Shown: positions 7,501 to 14,625 of the stretch, one piece after another
Layout: each line of letters begins with the position of its first letter
Position numbering within the stretch: the first letter of the stretch is position 1
Origin: a virus
Length of the DNA stretch: 20,559 bases
Reading direction: 5' to 3' (one strand)
Virus record (IMG/VR): IMGVR_UViG_3300010388_000126
Span: 1 to 20,559 of that record
Made by a program: the position numbers and the translations under genes
Notes under the pieces: generated by a model
Database searches by the model: none
The model's input: the letters and a program-made list of their open reading frames with translations, nothing else
What the model was told of the DNA's origin: nothing

Positions 7501-9814
7501 TCACGCAGCTCAGGATTACGTAGCTGCTGACCGTATGCTTACTGGTTACAAAGCTGATGCTGAATTGGCCCAGAAGTCTGCTGAGAAAGCGTGGAGCGAC
7601 AAGTACTACGCTAAGTGGGCTGATGAGCGTGTCAAGAGCAGCAAGGAACCTTTGAATGGTGTCGATGAAGCTGGCAACATTATTGATGAGGCTGACTACT
7701 ACGCAGCTGTAGGGCGTGAAGCTCACGGCCTACGCCTTGGACGTACCCGCCACATGCTTATGTCGATGTTCAACAAGGGCTACGGCGCTGAGGATGTCAT
7801 CTATCCTTGGGCTGGGCAAGAGGCTAATTTCTCGAAGATGATTCACCAGTATGACAGTGGCCTTGCTGACATTGCTCGTAAGTACAATGACCCTATTGCT
7901 CAGGGCAACAAGACTACTGTCGCTCAGAAGGCTTTGCAAGACATTGCTAATAACAACCTTGATGACCCACTGACCAAGGCTGCTGTGGACGCATTGCGTC
8001 CTTACGTAGACTTCTTATTCGGGACTAGCAGTGACCGTGGGATTACTAGCGTATGGCTTGCTGAGGGCGCTAACCTCAACGCTTTCGAGACTTACGTAAC
8101 TCGTGCGGGCAAGCTTGAATTCCCCTTCGACAAGAACATGCTGAGCCGTATGGCTAAAGCTGCTGATAAGCCTGAGATCGCAGTTGCTATGGATAACTGG
8201 GGCGACTGGCTGAAGAATGTCGATAACCCCTTCGACTTCTTACAGCGTATGAACTATGCAGCGTTACGTTACACCTCGGACAAGGCGCTTGCCATGTCGT
8301 TGCAGACTGTACGTGGCGGTGTCTCGATGAAGCCTGCTGTTGGCTTTACCAAGGTTGGTAAGAACTTCCAGTATGGAGCTAACCCTCTGCTGGCTCACCT
8401 GCCTGAAGATGTTTACATAGCTGACGAACTGCTGTCTCAGATCAACAGGCTTGAAGAAATCATGATGGAAAGCAGCGAATACTTCGGTGTTTTCAAAAAC
8501 TTCATCAACGACAAGTACTCTCCATTGCTTGCCAACTGGAAGTTCTCAGTTACTGTTCTCCGTGTCGGTCACCACATCCGTAACCATTTCAGTAACAAGT
8601 CGCTTCAGTTCATGGACCTCGGCCCTAAGAACTTCATGTGGTCTGATAAGGCTGGCTGGCAAGTACTGATGGCTTACAAGAAGTCGAACTCTTTCGATCT
8701 TGCTAAGCAGGCTGAGAGCTTGGGCTTGAAGGAAATGCCTAAGCCTACGACTGTATCGTTTACGAGCAAGGTCTTTGGCGATGTCACGATGGAAGATGTC
8801 AACAAGGTTATCGACAAGGGCGGTCTTTACGAAGGCTACAAGACTGTTGAAGACGTTATGCCTACTGACACTGGCAAGAGCTTGGTGCAAAAGCTCAGTG
8901 ACATTGCAGCTATGCGTGGAACTAAGGTTGAGGAATACGCCGGTAATTTGTCGGAGTTCCAGTCATGGCACAACCGTGCTGCTCACGTACTACAGTTCAT
9001 GCGGAACAATGCTGATACTGGAATGTACAAGACTCTTGACGAGCTTGGTGATGCAGCTACGGCTCACGTTCGTCGCCAGCAGCCATCTAACTTGATGCTG
9101 ACCAACAAGGAAAAGCAGCTTCGTCTTATCATTCCGTTCTACGGATGGTTCCGACAGGCACTCCCTGTTATCGCTGAAGGTATCCTCACCCAGCCCGGTC
9201 GCTTCATGATGATTCCTAAGGCTTCATTCAACTTGGCTATCGGCATGGGCGTAAACCCATACCAGATGTACGACCCATTCCCTCAGGATGAGATGTTCCC
9301 AAGCTTTATCAAGGACCAGTTGCTTGGCCCTATAGCTAAGATCAATGGCAAGTACTACACTGCCAGCCCCGGCTTCGCTCCTGTAGATATCTTGAACCAG
9401 TTCGTGCCTGACCCTATTCGCGGTATTGCGGGAATGTCTACGCCATTTATTAAGGTTCCTGCTGAAGTTCTTGGCGGGTCTAACTGGGGTACTGGCGCAA
9501 AGATTAACGATATGTCTGATTACTGGGATGCTCAGCTGCCCGGTATCAACTACCTGTCGAACATGACGGGCACCTCGGTCACTGGAAGCATTGTTTCTTT
9601 GCTTCAGGGACAGGGACTTGACCCTCAGTACGCTGTGTCGAAGGGCAACAAGACTCCGGGCGATCAGGGTCTCAGCGTATCTAACTGGTTCACTGGTGCT
9701 GGTATTCAGAACATCTCGAAGGAAAACTACCGCAACTATGCAGAGATTGAGAAGCGTAATGCTGCCAAGCTTGAGCAAGAACGTGCCGCTGGCACAGCAC
9801 GTAGTCCTTTCTAA
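4580..9814 (+). CDS. Giant virion protein (1744 aa), probable internal/ejected protein
   Basis: 1744 residues in one uninterrupted frame, about a quarter of the window. The N-terminus holds GFGLDVGLDPLTYVP (143-157), a motif I associate with giant phage internal or large polyvalent proteins. About 310-700 is Ala/Glu/Lys-rich helix. About 1327-1340 has RVGHHIRNHFSNK, and about 1510-1600 has PFYGWFRQALP (1519-1529) followed by hydrophobic, membrane-compatible segments. The (V/I)PF..W and HIRN patterns recur at the C-terminal ends of such giants. I see no lysozyme, protease or polymerase active site. Size, helical content and placement after two Ala-rich proteins suggest a protein delivered with the genome, like T7 gp16. 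The start has no Shine-Dalgarno and lies 27 bases after the previous stop. Confidence 0.65.
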   Translation: MATKDFSQYLAEARAKQGVAKATSSKPLNLSAFQKKPEQPALDTLSWVIDIASRPMRAVQNIPNQVLNEISKADTQGTNYDVLGGIGNVLTSPIRGLTSNNPEDQPYGAQLIEKATDVAGQLNDPQYKNVQDNVNPWVKGIGGFGLDVGLDPLTYVPMGIIASGTRGAIAGVKSATGASKLSAGLKGVKVGAEAAAATPYKIGSLQKQMRPVGTDQWAQTEAYKKLFKTGLKNNIPAESLLKFSEGADIREVVDGINSGIWAKAQKAGKAVDESKYVTPESFLATYQKTEKLLPKAKAYDTRLQAVDASNYILKQQEAAAKLADEAAATADNAVQPTVVQAPKAGASMADSVSTSLMDELDARTPAAPSKTITEKLQGISAEGRVSSVLKEALNSKTEATAAGRVKPIDEWVTSSIELAKTEPTLRIPTASGKSLAASRLLDYKKLRDAPVGTLNARDLARKQQIGDLVDEAYDNYVTSLGGTTAPKATGLKEWFANPENQLKATEALGEKAMAQAGTLTEPKLQSAVEFLSKAIDTPESLMSVEAFGRTAEQQFAKNVINSYTARTIDDTPAIQVQAESRVASPEVAEINAANEAGEDLVSQYWASGLQSEEEANLILSSVKVYLAKMLRDRVGMKFNSPKGAAKSDAEMFKGTANWINQFNGRDQVMLWQDLAKPVYKEIDDYNNFLRAEAARLKDPRIKNGVIAGARRAESADAEIARRYIAARRLLDQELGMSAWMGKGEVRVPMYLDQAIQALQHAAFTGEKKLLNRHLVSMAVFNKNTVVPMSNLDEAIALKLSDLEVSDDVLREVLRQQTGSANILTDKLSDKLTGEFGFFPGKKAPSPATGMKFKAKYEKGRTDPIGWYGIVDPASFEDALIKLINDAVPMFDKVISSNKVAAAARTNAEYLDITAEQWQKITDMVMSPENAAQGYRMMANISESVAEAGAKGRATFDAQANASRDVADLISNDSIHAAQDYVAADRMLTGYKADAELAQKSAEKAWSDKYYAKWADERVKSSKEPLNGVDEAGNIIDEADYYAAVGREAHGLRLGRTRHMLMSMFNKGYGAEDVIYPWAGQEANFSKMIHQYDSGLADIARKYNDPIAQGNKTTVAQKALQDIANNNLDDPLTKAAVDALRPYVDFLFGTSSDRGITSVWLAEGANLNAFETYVTRAGKLEFPFDKNMLSRMAKAADKPEIAVAMDNWGDWLKNVDNPFDFLQRMNYAALRYTSDKALAMSLQTVRGGVSMKPAVGFTKVGKNFQYGANPLLAHLPEDVYIADELLSQINRLEEIMMESSEYFGVFKNFINDKYSPLLANWKFSVTVLRVGHHIRNHFSNKSLQFMDLGPKNFMWSDKAGWQVLMAYKKSNSFDLAKQAESLGLKEMPKPTTVSFTSKVFGDVTMEDVNKVIDKGGLYEGYKTVEDVMPTDTGKSLVQKLSDIAAMRGTKVEEYAGNLSEFQSWHNRAAHVLQFMRNNADTGMYKTLDELGDAATAHVRRQQPSNLMLTNKEKQLRLIIPFYGWFRQALPVIAEGILTQPGRFMMIPKASFNLAIGMGVNPYQMYDPFPQDEMFPSFIKDQLLGPIAKINGKYYTASPGFAPVDILNQFVPDPIRGIAGMSTPFIKVPAEVLGGSNWGTGAKINDMSDYWDAQLPGINYLSNMTGTSVTGSIVSLLQGQGLDPQYAVSKGNKTPGDQGLSVSNWFTGAGIQNISKENYRNYAEIEKRNAAKLEQERAAGTARSPF

Positions 9815-9835
9815 CTATTAGACTATTCGTAGACT
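9814..9835 (+). repeat. Short direct repeats in the leader of the holin-like gene
   Basis: The 36-base gap between the giant gene and the holin-like gene holds ACTATT twice (9814-9819 and 9822-9827) and TAGACT twice (9819-9824 and 9830-9835). The TAGACT copies begin 11 bases apart, about one helical turn. GGAG for the downstream gene follows at 9843. The repeats could be an operator or part of a late promoter, but they are short and AT-rich, so chance is a real alternative. Confidence 0.2.
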
Positions 9836-9850
9836 TTAGTTTGGAGAACA

Positions 9851-10180
9851 ATGATTAGTGAATCGGTTTTGGTAGCCATTATTCAGTGGTGTATCGGCCC
9901 TATTGCTGTCATTATTCTTGGTGCGTTCTTGAATAAAAGCATTAAGAAGACGAGGAATGAGATTACTAATTCTCATTCAGTACATTTGCGTGACGATTTA
10001 GATGGTAAGTTCAAGCTTGTGTTTGCTAAGTTGGATACTCTTCGACAGGAGCAGCAGGAGATTGACCGTAAGATTGATAGCCATGCTGTTGACCATGACC
10101 AGATCTTCTCGGATCTTGCAGACCACGAGGTTCGTTTGAGCGGTCAAGCTGCCAAGATGAGGCGCAACTTTAAGAAGTAA
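9851..10180 (+). CDS. Holin-like membrane protein with cytoplasmic coiled coil
   Basis: 109 residues with a clear TTGGAG site 5 bases before ATG 9851. Residues about 5-27 form a single hydrophobic transmembrane helix. It is followed by basic KSIKKTRNE and a long charged helix with heptad-like spacing (KFKLVFAKLDTLRQEQQEIDRK) to a basic C-terminus. This one-helix plus coiled-coil plan, with SHSVHLRDDLD after the membrane segment, matches the actinophage family I know as DUF2746 or holin-like proteins. The likely role is in the host membrane during lysis, but no endolysin is in the window to confirm a lysis cassette. Last gene of the + block, 7 bases before the terminator hairpin. Confidence 0.65.
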   Translation: MISESVLVAIIQWCIGPIAVIILGAFLNKSIKKTRNEITNSHSVHLRDDLDGKFKLVFAKLDTLRQEQQEIDRKIDSHAVDHDQIFSDLADHEVRLSGQAAKMRRNFKK

Positions 10181-10187
10181 TTGAAAG

Positions 10188-10218
10188 GCCCCCGGAGAAA
10201 ACCGACAACTCCGGGGGC
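10188..10218. terminator. Bidirectional GC-rich stem-loop between convergent gene blocks
   Basis: Perfect 10-bp stem GCCCCCGGAG (10188-10197) / CTCCGGGGGC (10209-10218) with an 11-base A-rich loop. It lies 7 bases after the last + strand stop and 31 bases beyond the last - strand stop, so it would form in both transcripts. There is no T-tract on either side, so it is not a textbook intrinsic terminator. U-tract-poor terminators are, however, common in actinobacteria and their phages. The remaining gap (10219-10249) holds only a short GTCAG/CTGAC inverted repeat. Confidence 0.75.
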
Positions 10219-10249
10219 AGGTCAGGTTAGGACGACTGACAGGTCAATC

Positions 10250-10702
10250 TTACAGGTCTTTTAGCGCTGGTGCATCTATGATGTCGTGTGTCACTAGCCA
10301 GTAAATACCTATGTTGTAGGCATCTATCTCGTGGGATTTCTTGTGGTCGCTTGGAGGCTTGACTCCACTGTACATTGAGCCGAGTGTTTTGGCTTGTACA
10401 TTTGCTAGCTCGAACTGTACATCATGCAGGAAGGCGTGGTACTTGAGGGCACCGATGACTTGTACTGCTTGGAATCTACTGCCTGTCTGCTGTGCTTGCT
10501 TACCTGCACGTAGACGGTAGTCCTCTACGACAATGCGCTCGATATGTATAGTATTTTGCAACATTTCCATAATATGTATAAAATCGCCCTGATTCTTTAC
10601 ATATAGTTCGCCGTCATCGTAGAAGAGGGCGTAGCCTGTGGTGTCTCCGGGGTCTACGACAAGGATCACAGCTCGCCCCATAGACGTACATGTGTAGCGC
10701 AT
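10250..10702 (-). CDS. RuvC-like Holliday junction resolvase (RNase H fold)
   Basis: 150 residues. It shows VVDPGDTTGYALF (15-27, catalytic Asp17), IERIVVEDYR (Glu60) and SHEIDAYNIG (His124 and Asp127). These are the three conserved acidic positions of RuvC-type RNase H-fold nucleases. It should cleave four-way or branched DNA to resolve recombination and replication intermediates before packaging. ATG 10702 has GGAG four bases upstream and is chosen. ATG 10681 (MGRAVILVVD), which starts closer to the fold, has no ribosome-binding site. The gene overlaps the preceding 54-aa gene by 37 bases. It is the last gene of the - block, 31 bases before the shared terminator. Confidence 0.75.
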   Translation of the reverse strand: MRYTCTSMGRAVILVVDPGDTTGYALFYDDGELYVKNQGDFIHIMEMLQNTIHIERIVVEDYRLRAGKQAQQTGSRFQAVQVIGALKYHAFLHDVQFELANVQAKTLGSMYSGVKPPSDHKKSHEIDAYNIGIYWLVTHDIIDAPALKDL

Positions 10703-10830
10703 GGGTCTCCGCCATCATCCCAGTCAGCTTCCTCTTCCTCGGTAAGGGGGCCACCTTCGTGAGTGTTGCAGAAAGGCTCAGAGATCCAGCCTTTGTCGAT
10801 ACCGTATTTAAACCATTCTAGGAGTGTCAT
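10666..10830 (-). CDS. 54-aa acidic actinophage-type small protein
   Basis: 54 residues, too short for routine gene callers, found by following the TAATG junction at the end of the zinc-ribbon gene (ATG at 10830-10828). It begins MTLLEWFKYGIDKGWISEP, followed by CNTHEG, an acidic EEEEADWDDGGDPC stretch and a short C-terminus. This (MTLLEW...G...G..SEP.C.TH ... EE.E.W..GGDPC) matches a small conserved protein I know from many mycobacteriophage and other actinophage genomes. Two Cys and two His could hold a metal. Its end overlaps the start of the RuvC-like gene by 37 bases. Function unknown. This is the best single hint of an actinobacterial host. Confidence 0.75.
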   Translation of the reverse strand: MTLLEWFKYGIDKGWISEPFCNTHEGGPLTEEEEADWDDGGDPCATHVRLWGEL

Positions 10831-11012
10831 TAGTTGAACCTATCTGTTGTGTAGAAGCCTTCACCTTTAAAGGTTGGGCGTGAATCGGTCATGGGTTTAC
10901 GTACTAGGGGGGTATCACATGTGATACATTTCTTCTCGCTATCGTCACTCATTGAGTGTGTAAGTGTAAAAATCTTGTCGCAATTTTTACACTTATAGTC
11001 ATACGTCGGCAT
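10830..11012 (-). CDS. FmdB-family zinc-ribbon protein
   Basis: 60 residues: MPTYDYKCKNCDKIFTL with CxxC at 8-11, HSMSD at 19-23, CITC at 29-32, and a C-terminal FKGEGFYTTDR. This is the arrangement of the FmdB-type zinc ribbon (YeYrC..CG..FE...SM.......CP.CG ... GGG.Y.TD). Members are small, free-standing zinc-binding proteins, often of unknown role. Regulatory or nucleic-acid-binding functions have been proposed. ATG 11012 has AGGA six bases upstream and overlaps the end of the polymerase gene by 14 bases, so it is probably translated by coupling. Its stop overlaps the next start in TAATG. Confidence 0.8.
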   Translation of the reverse strand: MPTYDYKCKNCDKIFTLTHSMSDDSEKKCITCDTPLVRKPMTDSRPTFKGEGFYTTDRFN

Positions 11013-12762
11013 TGTTTTTCCTAACTGTCGCCTCTACTGCAAACTTCACTCCGAAGTCTGGCTGTACGTCTTCCATCAATTCAAGAATACGTGCTGAGTA
11101 TTCGTCAATCATGTCAGTCTTGATTTCCCATACGAGCGAGTCGTGTACCTGCAGGAGTAGGCGACAATTCTCGTCGTCGATGAGGTTGAAGGCTCGCACC
11201 ATGATGCGTTCTACAATGTCTGCTGCTCCGCCTTGGATGATGGAGTTCAGTGCCTTGTAGGATTCGCTGGGGTACTTGAAATGCCTCCAACGCCCTGACC
11301 AAATCTTTACCTTGCTATTGCGCTGAGCTTGCTCGGTAGCTATCTCCGACAATGCTTTGAACTTAGGGAATGTCGTGAAGTAGTTCTCTCGGATGGCCTT
11401 AGCTTCGGGCTGCGTTACGCCGAACACGTTCATGATGCGGTTCTCTCCAGCCCCATACTGCATGGAGTAGACAAGGGTCTTGGTGTCCTGTCGGCTCATG
11501 CCTAGCTGTCCGCTCATCTCGGTGAAGATGTCTCGGCCTTCGTTGAAGACTGTCTTGAGTTCTTCTTCGCCTGCGTAGGCGGTGCCGAGGCGTAGCTCTA
11601 GCTGGCTGTAGTCGAACTCGACGAGAGTGTACCCGTCTCTAGCGATGAAGCACTCTTTGACTCGCCCATTCCACGGCTTGTCTGAAGCTTTAGGTATCTG
11701 TTGAAGGTTTGGTTCGGCGCAGCTGAGGCGACCCGATACAGTGCCGTGTGTCTTGTAAGAACAACGGATACGACCGTCACCATCAACAAGGGCTAGATAG
11801 GGCTTGTATGCGGCGCTGACAGCCTTAGACCAGCCTCTGAATTCCTTGATGAGGTTAGCGACAGGGCTATCCATACGGTCGAGGAGGATTTCGTACTCGT
11901 CCATGGCGAACTTGTCGAAGCTGGCCTTGCCTGTCTTCTTAGATTCTTTGAGGATGGGAAGCCCGAGTTGAACAATTAGCAGCTCATACATATCTCTGTT
12001 GGATGCCGGGTTCATGCCCAGTTCTGTTTTGATTTCTTCAATTCGGGCTTCCCCAATACGAACCATATCAGCTGCGAGAGTGGTGTCGACACGCACTCCT
12101 CTGCGGCGCATGTGTAGGAGCACGCGGATAAGCCTTTGTTTCTCATCCCATACTGTCTCGGGTATGACTGACCACTCTGGGTGGTGCATGAGTTTGTCCC
12201 AGACACGCCATGTAGTTACTGCATCTCCGACTGCATACTCGTACATATCTTCTGGTGTTGTGTTTTTCCAACCAGATTTCTTTTCCTTGGTAATCTGGGG
12301 CGTGTCGAGCTTACCTTGCTCGCCTAAGTAGTGGAGGGATAGCTGTGCCAAAGACTTCTGGATCGGATCATTCTCGTCCACCATATTCGCAACCGTCAGA
12401 ATGTCCCAGAACGGATTGTCAGATACTGCTATGTCAATGCTCTCTAGGGCGAGCACATCAAACTGCACGTTAGCGAAGATGAGCTGTCGCTCTGGCATCT
12501 CTAGTACGTACTTGAGCATGTCAAATGTTTCACGGGAAACATTGACACCTACCTCGTGAGCTATGCCGTAGTAGTGGCTGACTGCTTGGTCATCTATGAC
12601 GGCGGCGATCGAGACACCAATACATGTATCAGCTCCACCGACACAGTTGAGGCCTGTTGTTTCAGTGTCAACAGCAACGGGTACGTAAGGGTTTTCGTAG
12701 AGATGACGAAGTATCTCACGGCCTTTGGGTTCTTCATAGCTATCCAATGTCAAACACCTCAT
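10999..12762 (-). CDS. Family A DNA polymerase with 3'-5' exonuclease domain
   Basis: 587 residues from ATG 12762. A TTG at 12774 would add four residues but has no ribosome-binding site. The proofreading domain (about 25-190) shows VDTETTGL (Asp32, Glu34), FANVQFDVLAL (Asn98, Asp102) and YAVGD (Tyr176, Asp180), a DEDDy exonuclease. The polymerase domain shows SGRLSCAEPNLQQIP (about 343-357), motif A DYSQLELR (384-391), motif B R-x3-K-x3-Y-x3-YG (Arg424, Lys428, Tyr432, Tyr436) and motif C QVHDS (538-542). Tyr432 sits at the Phe762 position of E. coli Pol I, and motif C has Ser in place of the usual Glu. No 5'-nuclease domain is present. This is the replicative polymerase. The start overlaps the helicase gene by 23 bases. 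Confidence 0.93.
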   Translation of the reverse strand: MRCLTLDSYEEPKGREILRHLYENPYVPVAVDTETTGLNCVGGADTCIGVSIAAVIDDQAVSHYYGIAHEVGVNVSRETFDMLKYVLEMPERQLIFANVQFDVLALESIDIAVSDNPFWDILTVANMVDENDPIQKSLAQLSLHYLGEQGKLDTPQITKEKKSGWKNTTPEDMYEYAVGDAVTTWRVWDKLMHHPEWSVIPETVWDEKQRLIRVLLHMRRRGVRVDTTLAADMVRIGEARIEEIKTELGMNPASNRDMYELLIVQLGLPILKESKKTGKASFDKFAMDEYEILLDRMDSPVANLIKEFRGWSKAVSAAYKPYLALVDGDGRIRCSYKTHGTVSGRLSCAEPNLQQIPKASDKPWNGRVKECFIARDGYTLVEFDYSQLELRLGTAYAGEEELKTVFNEGRDIFTEMSGQLGMSRQDTKTLVYSMQYGAGENRIMNVFGVTQPEAKAIRENYFTTFPKFKALSEIATEQAQRNSKVKIWSGRWRHFKYPSESYKALNSIIQGGAADIVERIMVRAFNLIDDENCRLLLQVHDSLVWEIKTDMIDEYSARILELMEDVQPDFGVKFAVEATVRKNNADV

Positions 12763-13996
12763 CGTTCTTACCAAACTGCTGCTGCAGCTGGTCGAAGTCG
12801 ATGCTGAATGTGAGGTTGCTGTCTCGGTGAATCTCGAACGGCTCAGGTGTAGGACCTAGGCGGTTCTTGACCATCGTCACAGCGACCATGTCGGTTGTCG
12901 TAGCGTGCAGGTTCATAACAAAGTCAGCATCGGTAGCGATGTAGGTGGAGCCGTACACATCCGACAGTTCTACTGACTTCTTCTGCGCATCATTGGGCTT
13001 CTTACGGTTGTGGTGAATGACCAGCAGCGAGGTGCCGTACTTAGCTCGTACTGTCGACAGGTAGTGAATGAGGTTCTTTACTGCCTGCTCATCTGTAAGT
13101 TCCTTGCTCGACACCTTCTGGAGTGAGTCGATGATGAGGACATCAGGCATGTACTCGTCCATCAGGTTGTTGAGGAACTGCTGTCCTTCTGGTGCATCCA
13201 AGGGGATGGGCGTACCGAAGGGAGCTACGAGGAAGTTGCGGTTGAGCATCTTACGATCTTGGTAGCTGTTGGCGATGAGTCCGAGGAAGTGGTTCAGCGG
13301 TGCCTTGCTCATCTCTAGGGAGAGGAACAGTACCTTCTTGGACCCGCCGATGTTGTCCCACTTGAGGAACTTATCGTGCCCTAGGGCGAGCTGTGCGCCC
13401 ATCTGAATGGCTAACGTGGTCTTACCTACACCGGGGTGGGCTACGAGTAATCCGAAGCCTCCTGAGGCGAATAGGTCTTCAAGCATCCAGTCGATGTGGA
13501 ACTCAGCGTTGACGAAGTCATCGAAGCCCCAGACCATCTTGGCTGCTTCCTCACCAGCGACAGGTTTCTGCTGCTGCAATAGCGCAGACATAGCGAGGTC
13601 GGTGAGTGAGCCTGAGTAGCCGTGCTTCTTACGTGCCCTGTCAATGAGGGGGATGAGGAAGCGGTCTTCACGGTCACGACGATTGGTGTATTTCTCCCAG
13701 CGATTGTCGATGTCGACAAGTACTGCCATGATCTGTGGGTCGGTCCAGCCTTGCTCAGCTCCTGAGTAGGCCATGCGTGCCATGGCTGAGCTGCGGTCAA
13801 ACAGCTTGGTGCCTTGTGCATCGACTGACATTGCTTGCTCGTGGGTGACGTTGAACAGTTCGTTCATCTCGGTCGTCCACCGAGCGAGGGTCTTTACTTC
13901 GTCAATGGTAGGGATTGGCTCTTCAAGAATCTTGGAGGAGACAACTACCTTGGCTGACGTAATGTGTCCGAAGTCGGACAGTTTTAGTGTCTTCAC
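12740..13996 (-). CDS. RecA-fold replicative helicase (RepA/AAA_25-like)
   Basis: 418 residues from GTG 13996. This start forms a 4-base GTGA overlap with the primase stop and has AGGAG 8 bases upstream. A GTG three codons earlier lacks that spacing. Residues about 60-130 (DRSSAMARMAYSGAEQGWTD) resemble the C-terminal helical domain that follows phage primases. The ATPase core has HPGVGKTT (Walker A, 187-194), LFLSLEMS (about 223-230), VLIID (Walker B, Asp290) and LLVIHHNRK (about 324-332). This is a hexameric RecA-fold helicase of the RepA/AAA_25 type. With the primase encoded just upstream it forms a primase-helicase pair split across two coupled genes, and it probably unwinds the fork for the family A polymerase. 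Confidence 0.85.
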   Translation of the reverse strand: MKTLKLSDFGHITSAKVVVSSKILEEPIPTIDEVKTLARWTTEMNELFNVTHEQAMSVDAQGTKLFDRSSAMARMAYSGAEQGWTDPQIMAVLVDIDNRWEKYTNRRDREDRFLIPLIDRARKKHGYSGSLTDLAMSALLQQQKPVAGEEAAKMVWGFDDFVNAEFHIDWMLEDLFASGGFGLLVAHPGVGKTTLAIQMGAQLALGHDKFLKWDNIGGSKKVLFLSLEMSKAPLNHFLGLIANSYQDRKMLNRNFLVAPFGTPIPLDAPEGQQFLNNLMDEYMPDVLIIDSLQKVSSKELTDEQAVKNLIHYLSTVRAKYGTSLLVIHHNRKKPNDAQKKSVELSDVYGSTYIATDADFVMNLHATTTDMVAVTMVKNRLGPTPEPFEIHRDSNLTFSIDFDQLQQQFGKNDEVFDIG

Positions 13997-14538
13997 AGGT
14001 CCCACTCCTTCACTACGACAGGCAGGTCACGCTTGCGGTTGATGGTGTGGATGGGGCGAAGTATCTGGTCGGCATCCCAGCCTGAGGTGTCTGCGTGTAG
14101 CAGGTAGGCGAGTGACCGGTTGCGGTCCTCGATCATGGGGATGTCGGTTAGGAACTCGTCGAGTCTCCAGTAGCAGTGTTGATGACTTTCAAGAGATGAC
14201 TGCACAATGAGTGTGGGGTGAGGGACCCGATCGTCCCAGTTCTCCGGCGCGTTCCCATCAAAGTCGACCCAGAGCACCCAGCTACCCAGCACTGAATCTT
14301 TTTTAGGACTTGCCGCTGAGAAGATGGCTGGGCTGTAGAAGACGTTGGCTCGTGTTGCTGCATGCTTGAGGACATGTCGTATAACTCCTGCTCGTTGGCG
14401 TGGCCATGCGAACATGAAGCCTTGCCAGTCCTTAGGTCCGTAAGGCTCGGGTTGAATGGGTAGGTAGACGTAACCTTCTGTGTCAGACCAGATGTAGTCG
14501 AAGAAGTCGCCTAGTTCGTCGGTTGCGATGTCGCTCAT
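13993..14538 (-). CDS. Archaeo-eukaryotic-type (PrimPol/RepB-like) DNA primase domain protein
   Basis: 181 residues, ATG 14538 with TAGGA about 8 bases upstream. It shows WVLWVDFDGN (DxD, Asp92 and Asp94), SSLESHQHCYWRL (about 114-126, the SxH/HxYW motif) and LRPIHTINRKR (160-170, matching the LR.PGT.N.K motif). These are the three catalytic or nucleotide-binding motifs of archaeo-eukaryotic primase-superfamily proteins in phages and plasmids. The canonical PGT is replaced here by IHT. It contains only the primase catalytic domain. The helicase follows as a separate ORF with a GTGA overlap, where many phages have one fused polypeptide. It would make primers for the family A polymerase. Confidence 0.75.
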   Translation of the reverse strand: MSDIATDELGDFFDYIWSDTEGYVYLPIQPEPYGPKDWQGFMFAWPRQRAGVIRHVLKHAATRANVFYSPAIFSAASPKKDSVLGSWVLWVDFDGNAPENWDDRVPHPTLIVQSSLESHQHCYWRLDEFLTDIPMIEDRNRSLAYLLHADTSGWDADQILRPIHTINRKRDLPVVVKEWDL

Positions 14539-14561
14539 GAGAGTGTCCTAAGTTGGTGAGT

Positions 14562-14613
14562 GTCCCGCCCCGTGTTATCCCATACTTATTGGTTGATAAG
14601 AATGGGGCGGGAC
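14562..14613 (-). terminator. Perfect GC-rich stem-loop between ssDNA-binding gene and primase gene
   Basis: The arms GTCCCGCCCC (14562-14571) and GGGGCGGGAC (14604-14613) pair perfectly over 10 bp. The 32-base loop contains a second small hairpin, CTTAT/ATAAG (14585-14589 and 14596-14600). The element starts 12 bases after the stop of the ssDNA-binding gene and ends about 23 bases before the primase start, leaving that gene's AGGA site free. No T-tract follows. It could be a partial terminator that lowers primase and helicase expression relative to the upstream ssDNA binder, or an RNA-stability element protecting the upstream message. Confidence 0.6.
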
Positions 14614-14625
14614 CCTCAGTATATG

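Noticed and set aside
8775-9095. 106-codon + strand frame inside the giant gene, rich in Leu/Thr/Cys
   Set aside because: It is an alternative-frame shadow with no ribosome-binding site and no recognisable domain.
9224-9778. 184-codon open frame on the - strand inside the giant virion gene
   Set aside because: It lies wholly antisense to a well-supported gene, has no ribosome-binding site, and its protein is Arg/Ser/Val-rich without a coherent core. It is a shadow of codon bias, as are the similar frames at 7214-7726, 6404-6847 and 3926-4408.
12763-12774. TTG 12774 as start of the DNA polymerase
   Set aside because: There is no Shine-Dalgarno and it adds only four residues. ATG 12762 is the more natural start, though still only weakly supported.
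13997-14005. GTG 14005 as start of the helicase
   Set aside because: The AGGAG site would lie against the start codon. GTG 13996 has proper spacing and forms a GTGA overlap with the primase stop.
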